Shown: positions 37,138 through 47,000 of the stretch, one piece after another
Layout of the letters: each line of letters starts with the position of its first letter
Numbering within the stretch: the first letter of the stretch is position 1
NCBI GenBank assembly: GCA_050633105.1
Contig: JBOEFW010000008.1
Location: 62,001 to 126,000, forward strand
Length of the DNA: 64,000 bases
Direction: 5' to 3'
DNA from: Aureispira sp050633105
Lineage (GTDB): Bacteria; Bacteroidota; Bacteroidia; Chitinophagales; Saprospiraceae
The notes under the pieces: model-generated
The model's database searches: none
The model's input: the letters and a program-made list of their open reading frames with translations, nothing else
What the model was told of the DNA's origin: nothing
Translations under genes and position numbers: made by a program

Positions 37138-37658
37138 TTTAACTTTGCTAGTGTATCTTATTCTAATAAAAGAACGATAATCAATTACATGGAATTATCT
37201 AAGTAGGAGAAAAAACGTTTAAAAAGTAATGATTTTTACTTTTGGAGATTCCTTGACAAAACTTTATGCCCTTTCTAAAGAAGATCTAAAGTGCAGGTTA
37301 TGAGCAAGATTATGGATGGAAGGGAGGAGAATTGAACTTGAAGTCAATAGAAAAACGAAAAAATGGGAACTAAAAGTAAAAAGAAATAAACCCCCTCAAA
37401 AAAAGCACTTGGATAGAATCGTTGGTTGGTAGGCCTGTTCGTCCAAATTTTATTCTGTAGATAGGGATATTTTAGAACAAAAAACCAACAATGATAAAGC
37501 TGCAAAAGATCAATAAAAATTCATTTTTTAGAGCAGTCAGATTAAGGCGATAAAAAAACAAAAGATGTTGCTTATTCCTAGAGAAAAGTATATCTTTGCA
37601 CTTGAAAACAGAATATGGTTTTTTTCCGAGTGAGTCGGAATAAACTTGCTTTATAAAA
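37138..37658. other. Gene-free stretch upstream of the ATP synthase operon
   Basis: No supported gene. The last ~90 bases hold the atp promoter (37568-37598) and a leader hairpin ttccga/tcggaa (37624-37640). The remaining ~400 bases are A-rich with no ORF of protein-like composition, no tRNA and no strong inverted repeat that I could find; promoter elements for the cytochrome b5-like gene would also lie here. Confidence 0.45.
37568..37598 (+). promoter_or_regulatory. Promoter of the atpBEFHAG operon
   Basis: TTG (37568-37570), a 20-base spacer and TATCTTTG (37591-37598) form a full Bacteroidota consensus promoter. The expected start near 37605 gives a leader of about 54 bases, which contains a small hairpin with 6-base arms at 37624-37640. 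Confidence 0.75.
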
Positions 37659-38945
37659 ATGAACATGTTGAAAACAGTAAACGCTACATTTTTTCTATTG
37701 CTATTGATGCTTTTGGGTACAAACCCTACTTTTGCATCAGGACCAGAAGGAGAATCGCACGAGGAGGATCCAATTGAGGCTATGATGCATCACTTGGGCG
37801 ACGCTAATGAGTTTCATATTGCGGGAGATTTTTCTATCCCATTGCCCTGTATAGCTTGGGGACCAGACGGTATGATGTTTACCATGTCTAGTGCTTTTGA
37901 GCATGGTCACAAAGCTGTTAATGGATATGTTTTACAACATGGCATTTTGATGCGTGTTAAGGGAGCAGATTTTCCAAAAGAAACCGTAGAAGTAAGTTTT
38001 GTTGGTCACGGCCATGCCGCAGCAGCGGTACACGATCATGGAACAGACCAAGTGGTAGATGTACATGGAATCAGTGGAGGAGAGGCTCCTGCTGGTAATC
38101 ATGCTGCTGAAGAAGCAGAAGATGTATCTAGCATTCTATACAATGGTAAAACATATCCTTTAGAGGCGACGATGTCTTTACAAAATACAGGATCTGAGTG
38201 GCAAGATTTTTCTATTACAAAGAATGTATTTGCGATGCTTTTAGCCTTAGTTTTAATGATTCTAGTTTTCTCTGGAATTTCTAAAGCTTACGCTAAAAGA
38301 ACCAAGCAAGCACCAAAAGGCATTCAGTCTTTCTTTGAGCCTATTTTCATGTTTATGCGTGATGAAGTGGTGAAGCCAGCTATTGGTGATAAAGATTGGA
38401 AGCGTTTCTTTCCGTTTATTATGTGCTTGTTCTTCTTTATTTTGTTCTGTAACTTATTAGGCTTGGTTCCTTTCTTTCCAGGTTCTGCTAACATTACAGG
38501 TAATATTGGGGTAACTATTGTACTAGCAGTTATTGTTTTCTTGGTAGTTAACCTCAATGGAACAAAAGATTACTGGATGCACATTCTTTGGATGCCAGGT
38601 ATTCCTACTGCTGTAAAACCACTTTTAACAATCATTGAATTGATGAGTTTGTTTATCAAACCAGCGACTTTGTTTATTCGTTTATTTGCGAATATTACAG
38701 CAGGTCACGTTATCATTTTGAGTTTGGTAAGTTTGATTTTCTTCTTCAAAACTGCCATGGGAATGGGAGGAGCTGTTGGAGGAATTGCAATTGCTGTACC
38801 TTTTGTATTTGCAATGAATATGTTAGAATTGTTTGTGGCGTTTCTACAAGCCTTTGTATTTGCCTTATTGGCTGCTTTATACATTGGTAGTGCCGTCGAA
38901 ACACACGACCACCATGATCACGATCATGAACATGCTACTTCTTAA
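37659..38945 (+). CDS. atpB: F0F1 ATP synthase subunit a
   Basis: 428 residues, longer than the ~270 of E. coli. A signal-peptide-like start (TFFLLLLMLLGTNPTFASG) and about 170 extra N-terminal residues precede the membrane domain; this extension is common in Bacteroidota. It is rich in His (GHGHAAAAVHDHG), and so is the C-terminus (HDHHDHDHEH). The membrane part has the essential stator Arg in PATLFIRLFANITAGHVI near residue 340, with His at the position of E. coli Glu219. It forms the proton half-channels next to the c-ring. First gene of the operon; a second Met at residue 3 is also usable. Confidence 0.95.
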   Translation: MNMLKTVNATFFLLLLMLLGTNPTFASGPEGESHEEDPIEAMMHHLGDANEFHIAGDFSIPLPCIAWGPDGMMFTMSSAFEHGHKAVNGYVLQHGILMRVKGADFPKETVEVSFVGHGHAAAAVHDHGTDQVVDVHGISGGEAPAGNHAAEEAEDVSSILYNGKTYPLEATMSLQNTGSEWQDFSITKNVFAMLLALVLMILVFSGISKAYAKRTKQAPKGIQSFFEPIFMFMRDEVVKPAIGDKDWKRFFPFIMCLFFFILFCNLLGLVPFFPGSANITGNIGVTIVLAVIVFLVVNLNGTKDYWMHILWMPGIPTAVKPLLTIIELMSLFIKPATLFIRLFANITAGHVIILSLVSLIFFFKTAMGMGGAVGGIAIAVPFVFAMNMLELFVAFLQAFVFALLAALYIGSAVETHDHHDHDHEHATS

Positions 38946-39033
38946 GAAACAGGCATACCTTAATTAGATAAATACAGCGGATAAGCTGTTGACGATATTT
39001 TTTATTTTTTTTCAAATTTTCATAGTAAATATT

Positions 39034-39246
39034 ATGGGACCAGGATTAGCAGCTATCGGAGCTGGATTAGCAGTAATTGGAGCAGGAATGGGTATTGGAC
39101 AGATTGGTGGTAAAGCCATGGAAGGAATTTCACGTCAACCCTCTGCAGCTGGTGACATTCGTACAAACATGATCGTAGCCGCTGCCTTGGTAGAGGGTGC
39201 TGCATTGTTTGCAATCGTAGTAGCATTGTTGGTAGCACTTGTATAA
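39034..39246 (+). CDS. atpE: F0F1 ATP synthase subunit c
   Basis: 70 residues from the ATG at 39034; a longer frame from 38989 adds a hydrophobic, non-conserved lead. Two membrane helices form the hairpin: LAAIGAGLAVIGAGMGIG, then the RQP loop (residues 34-36) and NMIVAAALVEGAALFAIVVALLV, with the ion-binding Glu at residue 54. The residue aligned with the Gln of sodium-type c subunits is Ile21, and Gly follows the Glu, so the ring should carry protons. Wide spacers lie on both sides of the gene; the downstream one holds a strong hairpin. Confidence 0.93.
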   Translation: MGPGLAAIGAGLAVIGAGMGIGQIGGKAMEGISRQPSAAGDIRTNMIVAAALVEGAALFAIVVALLVALV

Positions 39247-39283
39247 GTAGCTGCTCAACGCTCAAACGAACGTTATGACACAC

Positions 39284-39324
39284 AGAGTCCTGCTGGCAGC
39301 GATTGGCTGCCAGCAGACTCTTTT
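39284..39324 (+). terminator. Hairpin with T tract between atpE and atpF
   Basis: An 11-base stem ctgctggcagc/gctgccagcag (39290-39300 and 39306-39316), extended by agagt/actct around one bulged base, is followed by TTTT. Within the operon it could be a partial terminator or a 3' stabiliser that keeps atpE mRNA in excess, consistent with the many c subunits per enzyme. Confidence 0.7.
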
Positions 39325-39437
39325 AAGCTTTGAAAAAGAGTAAAGAAATAGATTGCCTTTTGTATTATTAAGAAGACATTCTATAGAAGAGTAAGACTTA
39401 AATTAACTATTTGTATTTCTATAAATTATAAGAGACG

Positions 39438-39938
39438 ATGATTTTTCTAGCATCAGGTTTCCCGGTATTAAATCCAAGCTTTGGATTAATCTTCTGGACA
39501 ACATTGATTTTTATCTTGGTTTGGTTGTTCTTGAGCAAGTTTTTCAAAAATATTGCACAAGCACTAGAAGATCGTGAAAACTTTATTGATGGTTCTTTGA
39601 CAAAGGCAAAAGAAGCAGATGCTGCTTTGGCTGGTATGGCTTCTAAAAAAGACGCTATGGTTAAAGAGGCAGAGCAAAAAGGATTAGAAATCCTTAGAGA
39701 AGCGGAAGCCATCAAGAAAAACAAAATTGCTGAAGGCGAAGCTAGAGGCAAGGAGCGCGAGAAAAATATTTTGGAAGCAGCGGAATTGGACAAACAAAAC
39801 CGCATGAAGGAATTGGAAACCAATATCCAAAATCAAATTGGTCAATCCTCTCTTGAAATTGCCAGAAAGTTATTGGGCAGAGAGTTAGAAGGTAACCACG
39901 AAGCCTTTGTACAAGCTCAAATCAATGCCATGAAATAA
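39438..39938 (+). CDS. atpF: F0F1 ATP synthase subunit b
   Basis: 166 residues, standard length. The N-terminal membrane helix reads LNPSFGLIFWTTLIFILVWLFLSKFF. The rest is a charged amphipathic helix (ALEDRENFIDGSLTKAKEADAAL ... EGEARGKEREKNILEAAELDKQNRMKELE) that dimerises as the peripheral stalk, ending in IGQSSLEIARKLLGRELEG, the delta-binding end. It has large spacers on both sides, each containing an inverted repeat. Confidence 0.93.
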   Translation: MIFLASGFPVLNPSFGLIFWTTLIFILVWLFLSKFFKNIAQALEDRENFIDGSLTKAKEADAALAGMASKKDAMVKEAEQKGLEILREAEAIKKNKIAEGEARGKEREKNILEAAELDKQNRMKELETNIQNQIGQSSLEIARKLLGRELEGNHEAFVQAQINAMK

Positions 39939-39943
39939 GAGCC

Positions 39944-39985
39944 TATTATTGCTCTTTCCAAAACTATAGTTTGGAAGCAATAATA
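39944..39985 (+). repeat. Long hairpin between atpF and atpH
   Basis: Outer arms tattattgc/gcaataata (39944-39952 and 39977-39985) and inner arms ttccaaaact/agtttggaa (39956-39965 and 39968-39976, one bulged A) form a two-part stem with almost no loop. There is no T tract, so an RNA-processing or stability role is more likely than termination. Confidence 0.6.
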
Positions 39986-40057
39986 CTGCGCATTTTACCA
40001 TAAGCTCCTAGAACGACCCTTCACTTTCTGAAGAAAGTTCTTTTACAAGTTCTAAAT

Positions 40058-40615
40058 ATGTCTATTTTAAGAATTGTATCAAGATATGCCAAATCACTTT
40101 TTGATTTAGCCATCCAAGATAATAACTTGGATCAAGCACACGATGATGTCATGATGGCATGGGAAGTAGCTAAGCAAAAAGATTTTGAAGCATTCTTGAA
40201 AAGCCCTATCATCTCGGTAGAGAAGAAGAAGGCGGTTATTGACAAAGTATTTGCAGCTAGCCAAGCAAGCATGCGAAATACACTCCATGTCATGATCGAG
40301 CACAAACGTGAAGCTTACATGAGCGATTTCTGTCGCGAGTTTCACTTGATGTACAACAAACGCAACAAAATTTCTAGTGCTCAACTAATTACTGCTGCTC
40401 CAATGAGTGAAGCAATAGTACAAGATTTGCTAGCAGTCTTTAAAAAGAAAGGCTTGTTGGAGCAACAAGTAGAGTTGGTAGAAAAGGTAGACCCTACTAT
40501 CCTTGGAGGGTTTATCTTAGAATTTGACGGCCAAGTCTACAACGCCAGTTTAACAAACAAACTGGAAGCAATGAAAAAGCAATTTAGTGAAAATCTGTAT
40601 ACCAAAAATATATAA
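40058..40615 (+). CDS. atpH: F0F1 ATP synthase subunit delta
   Basis: 185 residues, standard length. RIVSRYAKSLFDLAIQDNNLDQ at the N-terminus is the conserved helix that binds the top of alpha3beta3, and VEKVDPTILGGFILEFDGQVYNASLTNKLEAMKKQF near the C-terminus is the conserved delta/OSCP signature. The protein links F1 to the b stalk. The stop codon lies two bases before atpA, so these two are tightly coupled. Confidence 0.93.
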   Translation: MSILRIVSRYAKSLFDLAIQDNNLDQAHDDVMMAWEVAKQKDFEAFLKSPIISVEKKKAVIDKVFAASQASMRNTLHVMIEHKREAYMSDFCREFHLMYNKRNKISSAQLITAAPMSEAIVQDLLAVFKKKGLLEQQVELVEKVDPTILGGFILEFDGQVYNASLTNKLEAMKKQFSENLYTKNI

Positions 40616-40617
40616 AA

Positions 40618-42204
40618 ATGGCTAACGTAAAACCAGATGAAATATCTGCGATCCTAAAAGAACAAATCAGTGGATTTGACACCCAAACTAAACTAGAAGA
40701 ACAAGGTACAGTACTAGAAGTAGGGGACGGTATTGCCCGCGTCTATGGCTTGAGAAATGTCATGTCAGGGGAGTTAGTAGCCTTCGAAAACGGTGTTCAA
40801 GCAATTGCCTTGAACTTGGAAGAAGACAACGTTGGTCTTGTATTGATGGGTGCAGCTGAAAAAGTTAAAGAAGGTGATCGTGTAAAACGTACTGGAGAGG
40901 TAGCTTCTATCGAAGTAGGAGAAGGTATCCTAGGTCGTGTAGTAAATACTTTAGGTGTTCCTGTTGATGGTAAAGGTGCCATTCAAGGAAAAACTTACCC
41001 TATGCCTTTGGAGCGTAAAGCACCTGGTGTAATTTATCGCCAGCCTGTAAACGAGCCTCTACAAACAGGAATCAAAGCGATTGATTCTATGATTCCAATT
41101 GGTAGAGGGCAACGGGAGTTAATCATTGGTGACCGTCAGACTGGTAAAACAGCGATTGCCATTGATACGATCTTGAACCAAAAAGAATTTTACGATAAAG
41201 GGGAACCTGTTTATTGTATTTATGTTGCAGTAGGACAAAAAGCGTCTACCGTAGCACAAATTGCTCAAACATTAGAGAAAAAAGGAGCTTTGGCTTACAC
41301 TGCTATTGTCGTATCTGCCGCTTCTGACCCAGCACCAATGCAGTTTTATGCACCATTTACAGGAGCTGCTATTGGAGAGTACTTCCGTGATACAGGTCGT
41401 CCAGCATTGATTATTTATGATGATTTGTCTAAGCAAGCAGTAGCATACCGTGAGGTATCTTTGTTATTGCGTCGTCCTCCAGGACGTGAGGCTTACCCAG
41501 GTGACGTTTTCTACTTGCACTCTCGTTTGTTAGAGCGCGCTGCAAAAGTTATTGCAGATGATGCGATTGCCAATGATATGAACGATTTACCGCCTTCTTT
41601 AAAAGAAGCTGGTTTGATTAAAGGTGGTGGATCTTTGACGGCTTTGCCAATCATTGAAACGCAAGCAGGTGACGTTTCTGCTTATATCCCAACCAACGTA
41701 ATTTCGATTACAGATGGTCAGATTTTCTTAGAATCTAACTTGTTTAACTCTGGTATCCGTCCAGCTATTAACGTAGGTATCTCAGTATCACGTGTAGGTG
41801 GTTCTGCTCAGATCAAGCCAATGAAGAAAGTATCTGGTACCTTGAAATTGGATCAAGCACAGTTCCGTGAGTTAGAGGCGTTCTCTAAATTTGGCTCTGA
41901 CTTAGATGCAGCAACTAAAGCGGTATTAGACAAAGGTATCCGTAACGTAGAAATCTTGAAGCAACCACAGTACTCTCCTGTATCTGTAGAGCAACAAATC
42001 GCTATTATCTACTTAGGAACTAAAGGTCTATTACAAAAAGTACCTGTAGAGCGCGTAAAAGAATTCGAATTTGCTTTCTTAGCAAAAATGCAAGAACGTC
42101 ACAACGATGTATTAACCAGTTTCCGTTCTGGAAAATATGACAAAGCTGACTTAGCAAAAGTAGAAGCGTTGGCTAAAGAAATGACAGCCAAATTTCAAGC
42201 ATAA
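40618..42204 (+). CDS. atpA: F0F1 ATP synthase subunit alpha
   Basis: 528 residues. Seen: the beta-barrel start VLEVGDGIARVYGL, Walker A GDRQTGKTAIAID near residue 170, ALIIYDDLSKQAVAYREVSLLLRRPPGREAYPGDVFYLHSRLLERAAK, the signature PAINVGISVSRVGGSAQ with the conserved Ser-Arg, and a helical C-terminal domain. It binds nucleotide without catalysis and forms the alpha3beta3 ring. The partner subunit beta is not encoded nearby. The codon use is more uniform than in neighbouring genes, as expected for high expression. Confidence 0.97.
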   Translation: MANVKPDEISAILKEQISGFDTQTKLEEQGTVLEVGDGIARVYGLRNVMSGELVAFENGVQAIALNLEEDNVGLVLMGAAEKVKEGDRVKRTGEVASIEVGEGILGRVVNTLGVPVDGKGAIQGKTYPMPLERKAPGVIYRQPVNEPLQTGIKAIDSMIPIGRGQRELIIGDRQTGKTAIAIDTILNQKEFYDKGEPVYCIYVAVGQKASTVAQIAQTLEKKGALAYTAIVVSAASDPAPMQFYAPFTGAAIGEYFRDTGRPALIIYDDLSKQAVAYREVSLLLRRPPGREAYPGDVFYLHSRLLERAAKVIADDAIANDMNDLPPSLKEAGLIKGGGSLTALPIIETQAGDVSAYIPTNVISITDGQIFLESNLFNSGIRPAINVGISVSRVGGSAQIKPMKKVSGTLKLDQAQFRELEAFSKFGSDLDAATKAVLDKGIRNVEILKQPQYSPVSVEQQIAIIYLGTKGLLQKVPVERVKEFEFAFLAKMQERHNDVLTSFRSGKYDKADLAKVEALAKEMTAKFQA

Positions 42205-42220
42205 GAATAAGAAACTACTT

Positions 42221-42247
42221 CCAGTAGTGCCCTAGTGGCACTACTGG
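42221..42247 (+). repeat. Hairpin between atpA and atpG
   Basis: Exact 11-base arms ccagtagtgcc/ggcactactgg (42221-42231 and 42237-42247) enclose a 5-base loop. No T tract follows, so it is unlikely to be a full terminator; it may protect or separate the atpA message. Confidence 0.65.
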
Positions 42248-42294
42248 ATAGTTATAATATAATGCCAAACAATTTCCATTTATAATTACTACTA

Positions 42295-43191
42295 ATGGCA
42301 AACTTAAAAGAAGTAAGAGAACGTATCTCCTCCGTTATCTCCACCCAGCAAATTACTAAAGCCATGAAAATGGTGGCAGCTGCTAAATTGCGCCGTGCAC
42401 AAACAGCAATTGTAGAGATGCGTCCTTATTCCAACAAGCTAAGCAGCATTCTATCCAATATTCTTTCGAATTTGGAAGGTGATGCAACTACTTCCTATGG
42501 AGTAGAGCGTCCTGTTAAAAAAACTTTGTTGGTCGTGGTTACTTCCAATAGAGGTTTGTGTGGAGGTTTTAACTCCAATGTAAGTAAGCTTGCGCTAACA
42601 ACAGGAGTGAATAAATATGCTGCTCAATATGAGGCAGGCAATTTGACCTACTTGTTTATTGGCAAAAAAGGCTACGATTATATCAAAAATAGAGCGCCTA
42701 AAGCCAATATGGATACGCGTTATATGGATATCGTTGGCAAACAATTTAGCTTTGATGATTCTGCTCGTGTGGCAGAAGATATTATGAAAGCTTTTGAAGC
42801 CGAAGAATACGATGCTATCGAGATTATTTACGCACAGTTTAAGAATGCTGCTATACAAAACTTTACAGCAGAACAATTCTTACCTGTTGCTAAATTGCCT
42901 GTAGTAGAAGGTACTGCGGATACAAAAGCAGATTTCATTTTTGAGCCAAACAAGGAAGAATTGTTGGAATACTTAATTCCAACTATCCTAAAAACGCAAT
43001 TGCATAAAACCATTTTAGATTCTAATGCCTCTGAGCAAGGTGCTCGGATGACGGCTATGGAAAATGCAACAGAAAATGCGGAAGAGTTATTAAAAGAGTT
43101 GAAAATTAACTACAATAAAGCTCGTCAAGAAGCTATTACTGCAGAGATTTCTGAAATCTCAGGTGGAGTAGCTGCATTAGAAGATGCTTAA
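42295..43191 (+). CDS. atpG: F0F1 ATP synthase subunit gamma
   Basis: 298 residues. The N-terminal helix LKEVRERISSVISTQQITKAMKMVAAAKLRRAQ and the C-terminal helix ASEQGARMTAMENATENAEELLKELKINYNKARQEAITAEISEIS form the rotor coiled coil. TSNRGLCGGFNSNV lies in the globular domain. It is the central shaft that couples proton flow to catalysis. It closes the operon and is followed by a good terminator. Confidence 0.95.
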   Translation: MANLKEVRERISSVISTQQITKAMKMVAAAKLRRAQTAIVEMRPYSNKLSSILSNILSNLEGDATTSYGVERPVKKTLLVVVTSNRGLCGGFNSNVSKLALTTGVNKYAAQYEAGNLTYLFIGKKGYDYIKNRAPKANMDTRYMDIVGKQFSFDDSARVAEDIMKAFEAEEYDAIEIIYAQFKNAAIQNFTAEQFLPVAKLPVVEGTADTKADFIFEPNKEELLEYLIPTILKTQLHKTILDSNASEQGARMTAMENATENAEELLKELKINYNKARQEAITAEISEISGGVAALEDA

Positions 43192-43229
43192 AGAGAACAA
43201 ATAGGAATAGCTTATTCCAAGAAAATAAA

Positions 43230-43267
43230 AAAAAGGCTTACAGATATTCTGTAGGCCTTTTTGTTTT
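43230..43267 (+). terminator. Terminator of the atp operon
   Basis: Arms at 43230-43244 and 43248-43262 (core ggcttacaga/tctgtaggcc with one G-U pair) and a 3-base loop, followed by TTGTTTTTT. The position, 38 bases after atpG, fits rho-independent termination. Confidence 0.85.
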
Positions 43268-43430
43268 TTAAAGGACTACATTTAATCTTTGGTGTTGTTC
43301 CTTCCATGACTTATAGTCGGATTTAGCTTAAACTGGTAAAAAATACCTCCTTTTTTACGAGACGATTACTTTTGTTTTTTAAAATTAAGAATTATAGTAT
43401 TAGCTTTATTGTATTACTCTTCACAACATC

Positions 43431-44084
43431 ATGATGAAACAACTACTTTTATTGGGTTTAATGGCTTGGCTGATAGCCACCTTACAAGCCTGTGAATTTA
43501 CAGAACCTCCACCAGCCGAATTAAAGGAAAATAAGCTCCGTGCGAGCTCCTCAGTGCCCACCAAATTGGTGGCAGAGGATTTGATGAAAAGCGATACAAT
43601 CGTAGAGGGAGATACCCTTATTACTATAACAGGCCCTGCTATTCTTAGTATGGATACGGTAGGACAAATAACAAGGATTGATCGGCTCCGAAAGTTAGGA
43701 GAACCTACTATCGAGCCTTCAGAAATGGAGCTCCTATTGCCTACTTTTGCGGGGAAAGACATCGGAGAAAGCATGGCTCTTTTATTTCCTATTCACCAAG
43801 ATACGCTTCAATTGTATGTGGACTATTTTGATGGTGACCTTATAGGAAGTAAGGTGTTTTATATTGCTGCTGGAGAATTATTGGCTGTAGATGTGATTAA
43901 ACTAGAAGAATATTGGACAGAAGGGGGAAAGCAAGTCAAAAGTATTTTAACACACAGTTTTTATTATCACAAGAATCAACTGCTTTATTGTAAGGCTTTT
44001 CATCATTCTGAAGAACAAGAAATTTTAGACAAGGAAAATACACAAAATTGGGCGATTATTCAGCCCCAGTTGTTGTTGTTATAA
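43431..44084 (+). CDS. Lipoprotein of unknown function
   Basis: 217 residues. The N-terminus MMKQLLLLGLMAWLIATLQACEF has a lipobox (LQAC), so Cys21 should be lipidated after SPII cleavage. The mature protein starts with a Pro-rich stretch (EFTEPPPAEL) and has no domain that I recognise; segments such as TLQLYVDYFDGDLIGSKVFYI and SILTHSFYYHKNQLLYCKAF look like beta strands. A TACTTTTG element at 43367-43374 is a possible -7 site 57 bases upstream. It ends ten bases before the convergent CHAT gene. No function is assigned. Confidence 0.7.
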   Translation: MMKQLLLLGLMAWLIATLQACEFTEPPPAELKENKLRASSSVPTKLVAEDLMKSDTIVEGDTLITITGPAILSMDTVGQITRIDRLRKLGEPTIEPSEMELLLPTFAGKDIGESMALLFPIHQDTLQLYVDYFDGDLIGSKVFYIAAGELLAVDVIKLEEYWTEGGKQVKSILTHSFYYHKNQLLYCKAFHHSEEQEILDKENTQNWAIIQPQLLLL

Positions 44085-44094
44085 TAGGGCATTC

Positions 44095-47000
44095 TTAATG
44101 CCCAAAAATCCGCCAAGAAATAAATGTTCCAAGTCCTAGACTGCCCAACAAGGCCCAAAGCATCCAAGGTTTTTGACGTTGTTCTAGAGGAATACTAACC
44201 GCATTACCAATTAAGATAGGACTTGCCCAGAAAAATGGATGTGCGGTAAGCCCTTGATTGTCTTCTAAATATTGAAGCTTGGCTTGACGCAGTGCTTCAT
44301 CTTTGTCTACACCAGTAGCGAGCAAGGCATAAAAGTTAGACATAATATGGATGCTAGTCACGTCATTTAATTCCCACAAAGTCATGACCACACTTGGTAC
44401 ACCAGCGTGCATAAAGCTCCGTCCTAAGGAGATGATTCCTTCTCCTTCCGCATAACGCCCGTAGCCTGTTTTACAAGCAGACAAGACGACTAAATTCGCC
44501 TGTTGCCCATTCAAATGTTGTGTTTCATAAACATACAAGAGATTGTCTTCTAAACTGTCTAGATTTTCGGTAAAAACCAAGGAAGAGTAAGCGGGTTGGT
44601 TGTAGTTAATCGTTCCATGCATAGCCAAGTGCACAATCCCATAATCCTGTTCACTAAAGTGCTCCTTGAATTGTCGCTCATTCGCCAAATCACCCGAAAA
44701 GAAATCTCCTTTGAAATGCTGCTGTAAGTACAACAATTCATCCATGGTTCCTGGAATAGGAGGGGAATAATTGTGCATTTGTACTTCTTCTTTGCTTCGT
44801 TCTTTACGCAAGGCAGGGGAGAGGGTCAAGTAGTCGTTTTGGGCGCCATAAGTAGCCGCAAAACCTAAAACTTTGCCCGATTGGGTATTGAGTTGTTTTT
44901 GAGTGTATAAGAATAAAGAAGCCGAATAGTGGTATTGTAAGGCATACTTTTTTAATAAATAAGGCAAGTCGCCATAGTTCTGGGATGTTTTAGGGATTTT
45001 TTTAGACAACAAGACTTCAAAGGGAATGTAGTGCAAATCTTGATCGGGCAGCAGTAACAATTCTTTTTTTCCTTCTAATAAAGGATCGGCCAAATAGTGG
45101 GTGTACAGCCAATGTGCTTCTTGTGCAAAGTCGTAATAAGCCATCGAATCTTGTTGCGCTAATTCAATATGAGACAACAACTGCCGTAAATGCTGTACTT
45201 TCTTTTCAAAGCGTCCCTTTTGATGTTTGGGAATGCCTTTGAGCAGCGCTCTTTCCGCACTGACGTAAATGATAAAGCAATGACTATCGGTGATAAAGTA
45301 TTCTACTAGAACTTGATCGGGAGTTAAAGTAGCTTGTATTTTGGCTAAATTAGAGGTCTGAGAGCGGCCATGGTCCCATGTTTTGTAATGAGGGTAGGCT
45401 TGTCCCAATTGTTTTTCTAGCAATTGCAATTGTTGTTCTAATACAAATGCTTTATCAAAATAAAAGCGGGCTTGTACCGAGTTTTGATTACGTTTGGCGG
45501 CACGCTCTTGCTCCTGATAACGTGCAATTTGTAATAAATAACGTTCCTCTTTTTGGAGCAAACTATCAGGTACCCCAACGCCTGCATGGGCATATTGATT
45601 GCGAAATTTAATCAAATGCTCATACAACAAACTGGCCTTGCTGCTTTCTGCATAATGGAAAATCGCTTCTATTGCAGCAGTAGTAGGCGCTCCTTCTTGT
45701 TGCTGCCAAACACAAAACGCGGCTTTTTCATAGATAGGCCGCAATTGTTGCGCGGAGGAAAACTTAGATTTTGTTCCCGTGTAGTGGTCGCGTAGAAAGT
45801 GCGCTAAAGTCACGACTTGATCGAAGTCTTGTTGGGCTTTTTGATAGGCTTCTTGTTCAAAGTACAATTCTCCACGCACTTGATAAACTTTAGCGGCCAA
45901 GGCTTTATCTGAAAAGAAATCAGGTGCAATTAAGCGTTGTTTATCCTTGGTTTGTCCTTCAAAAAGTGCGGCTGCCGCTTGATCAAAATAGCGAATGGCT
46001 GTTGTTGTAGCGTCTTGCGTCTTTGCCAATTGCCCCAAGATCCAGTAGAGCTGGGCGGGCTTGCTGCCTTTGTGCCCATATTTCTGGGTTGTATACTCCA
46101 AGGCAGCTAAATACGCCTTATTGGCAACTTTATATTGTTTCAAGGCCATCGCTGATTTGCCAATATTCTGATAAGCCTTATCAACGGCGAGTTGATGTTT
46201 TTTGAGGTAGGGAAGTTGTTGATCATAATAAACCAACAACGAATCGTGGTAGCCAAAGTATTGATAATAATAGGCTTTTGCCAAATGCTGGAAGGTATTG
46301 TTGCGTTGCTGCCAAACAGGGCTTTTGGGCAGTTTCGGCCAATATAATTTAAGACTAGAGAAGTAAAACTTCGCTTGGGCATAATTACCTAGACGGTGTT
46401 GCAACTGCCCTAAGCGCATACACAATTTGAGTAATTCGCCATAGTTCTGCAAGCCTTTATACCATTCCAAGGCTTTTTGATAATAACCAATACTCTGTTC
46501 TAAGGCACCATTATCCGCATACAATTGCCCGAGTTGGCTGTAGCATTTGGCAACACGGTTAGAATCTCGCGCTTGCTGGCTTTCGCCCAAAGCTTGTTGC
46601 TCATAAATCAAACCTTCTAGACTGTATTCAATGGCGCGATCAATATGGCCTTGTCGGCGATGTACCCCACTTTGCAATTGATAAAAATGCCGCGCGACTA
46701 AACGCGTAGGAGAGACCTGTTCTTGCAACACGTTCTCTAGGCGCTCCAAATGGGCTTCTAAGGCTGAAAAGTTGCTTTGTTTGTCAAAATAAATGGCATA
46801 AGCGCCCAATAATAAGGCATAACTGTATTGCTCGGCATCGTTTTGCTCTTTCCAATATTGAGCGGTACTATCGGCCAATACTAAGGCTTCTGGATACCGC
46901 GCCAAGCCCCATAAGGCCCATGTTTCATTGGTCAGAAACAGGCCTTTTACTCGGGCATCTTCTACCAAAAGCAAGGCTTTTAACGCTTGTAAGTTGTTCC

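Noticed and set aside
39034..39246. Sodium-type c subunit
   Set aside because: The aligned Gln position is Ile21 and the residue after the ion-binding Glu is Gly, so the sodium signature is missing.
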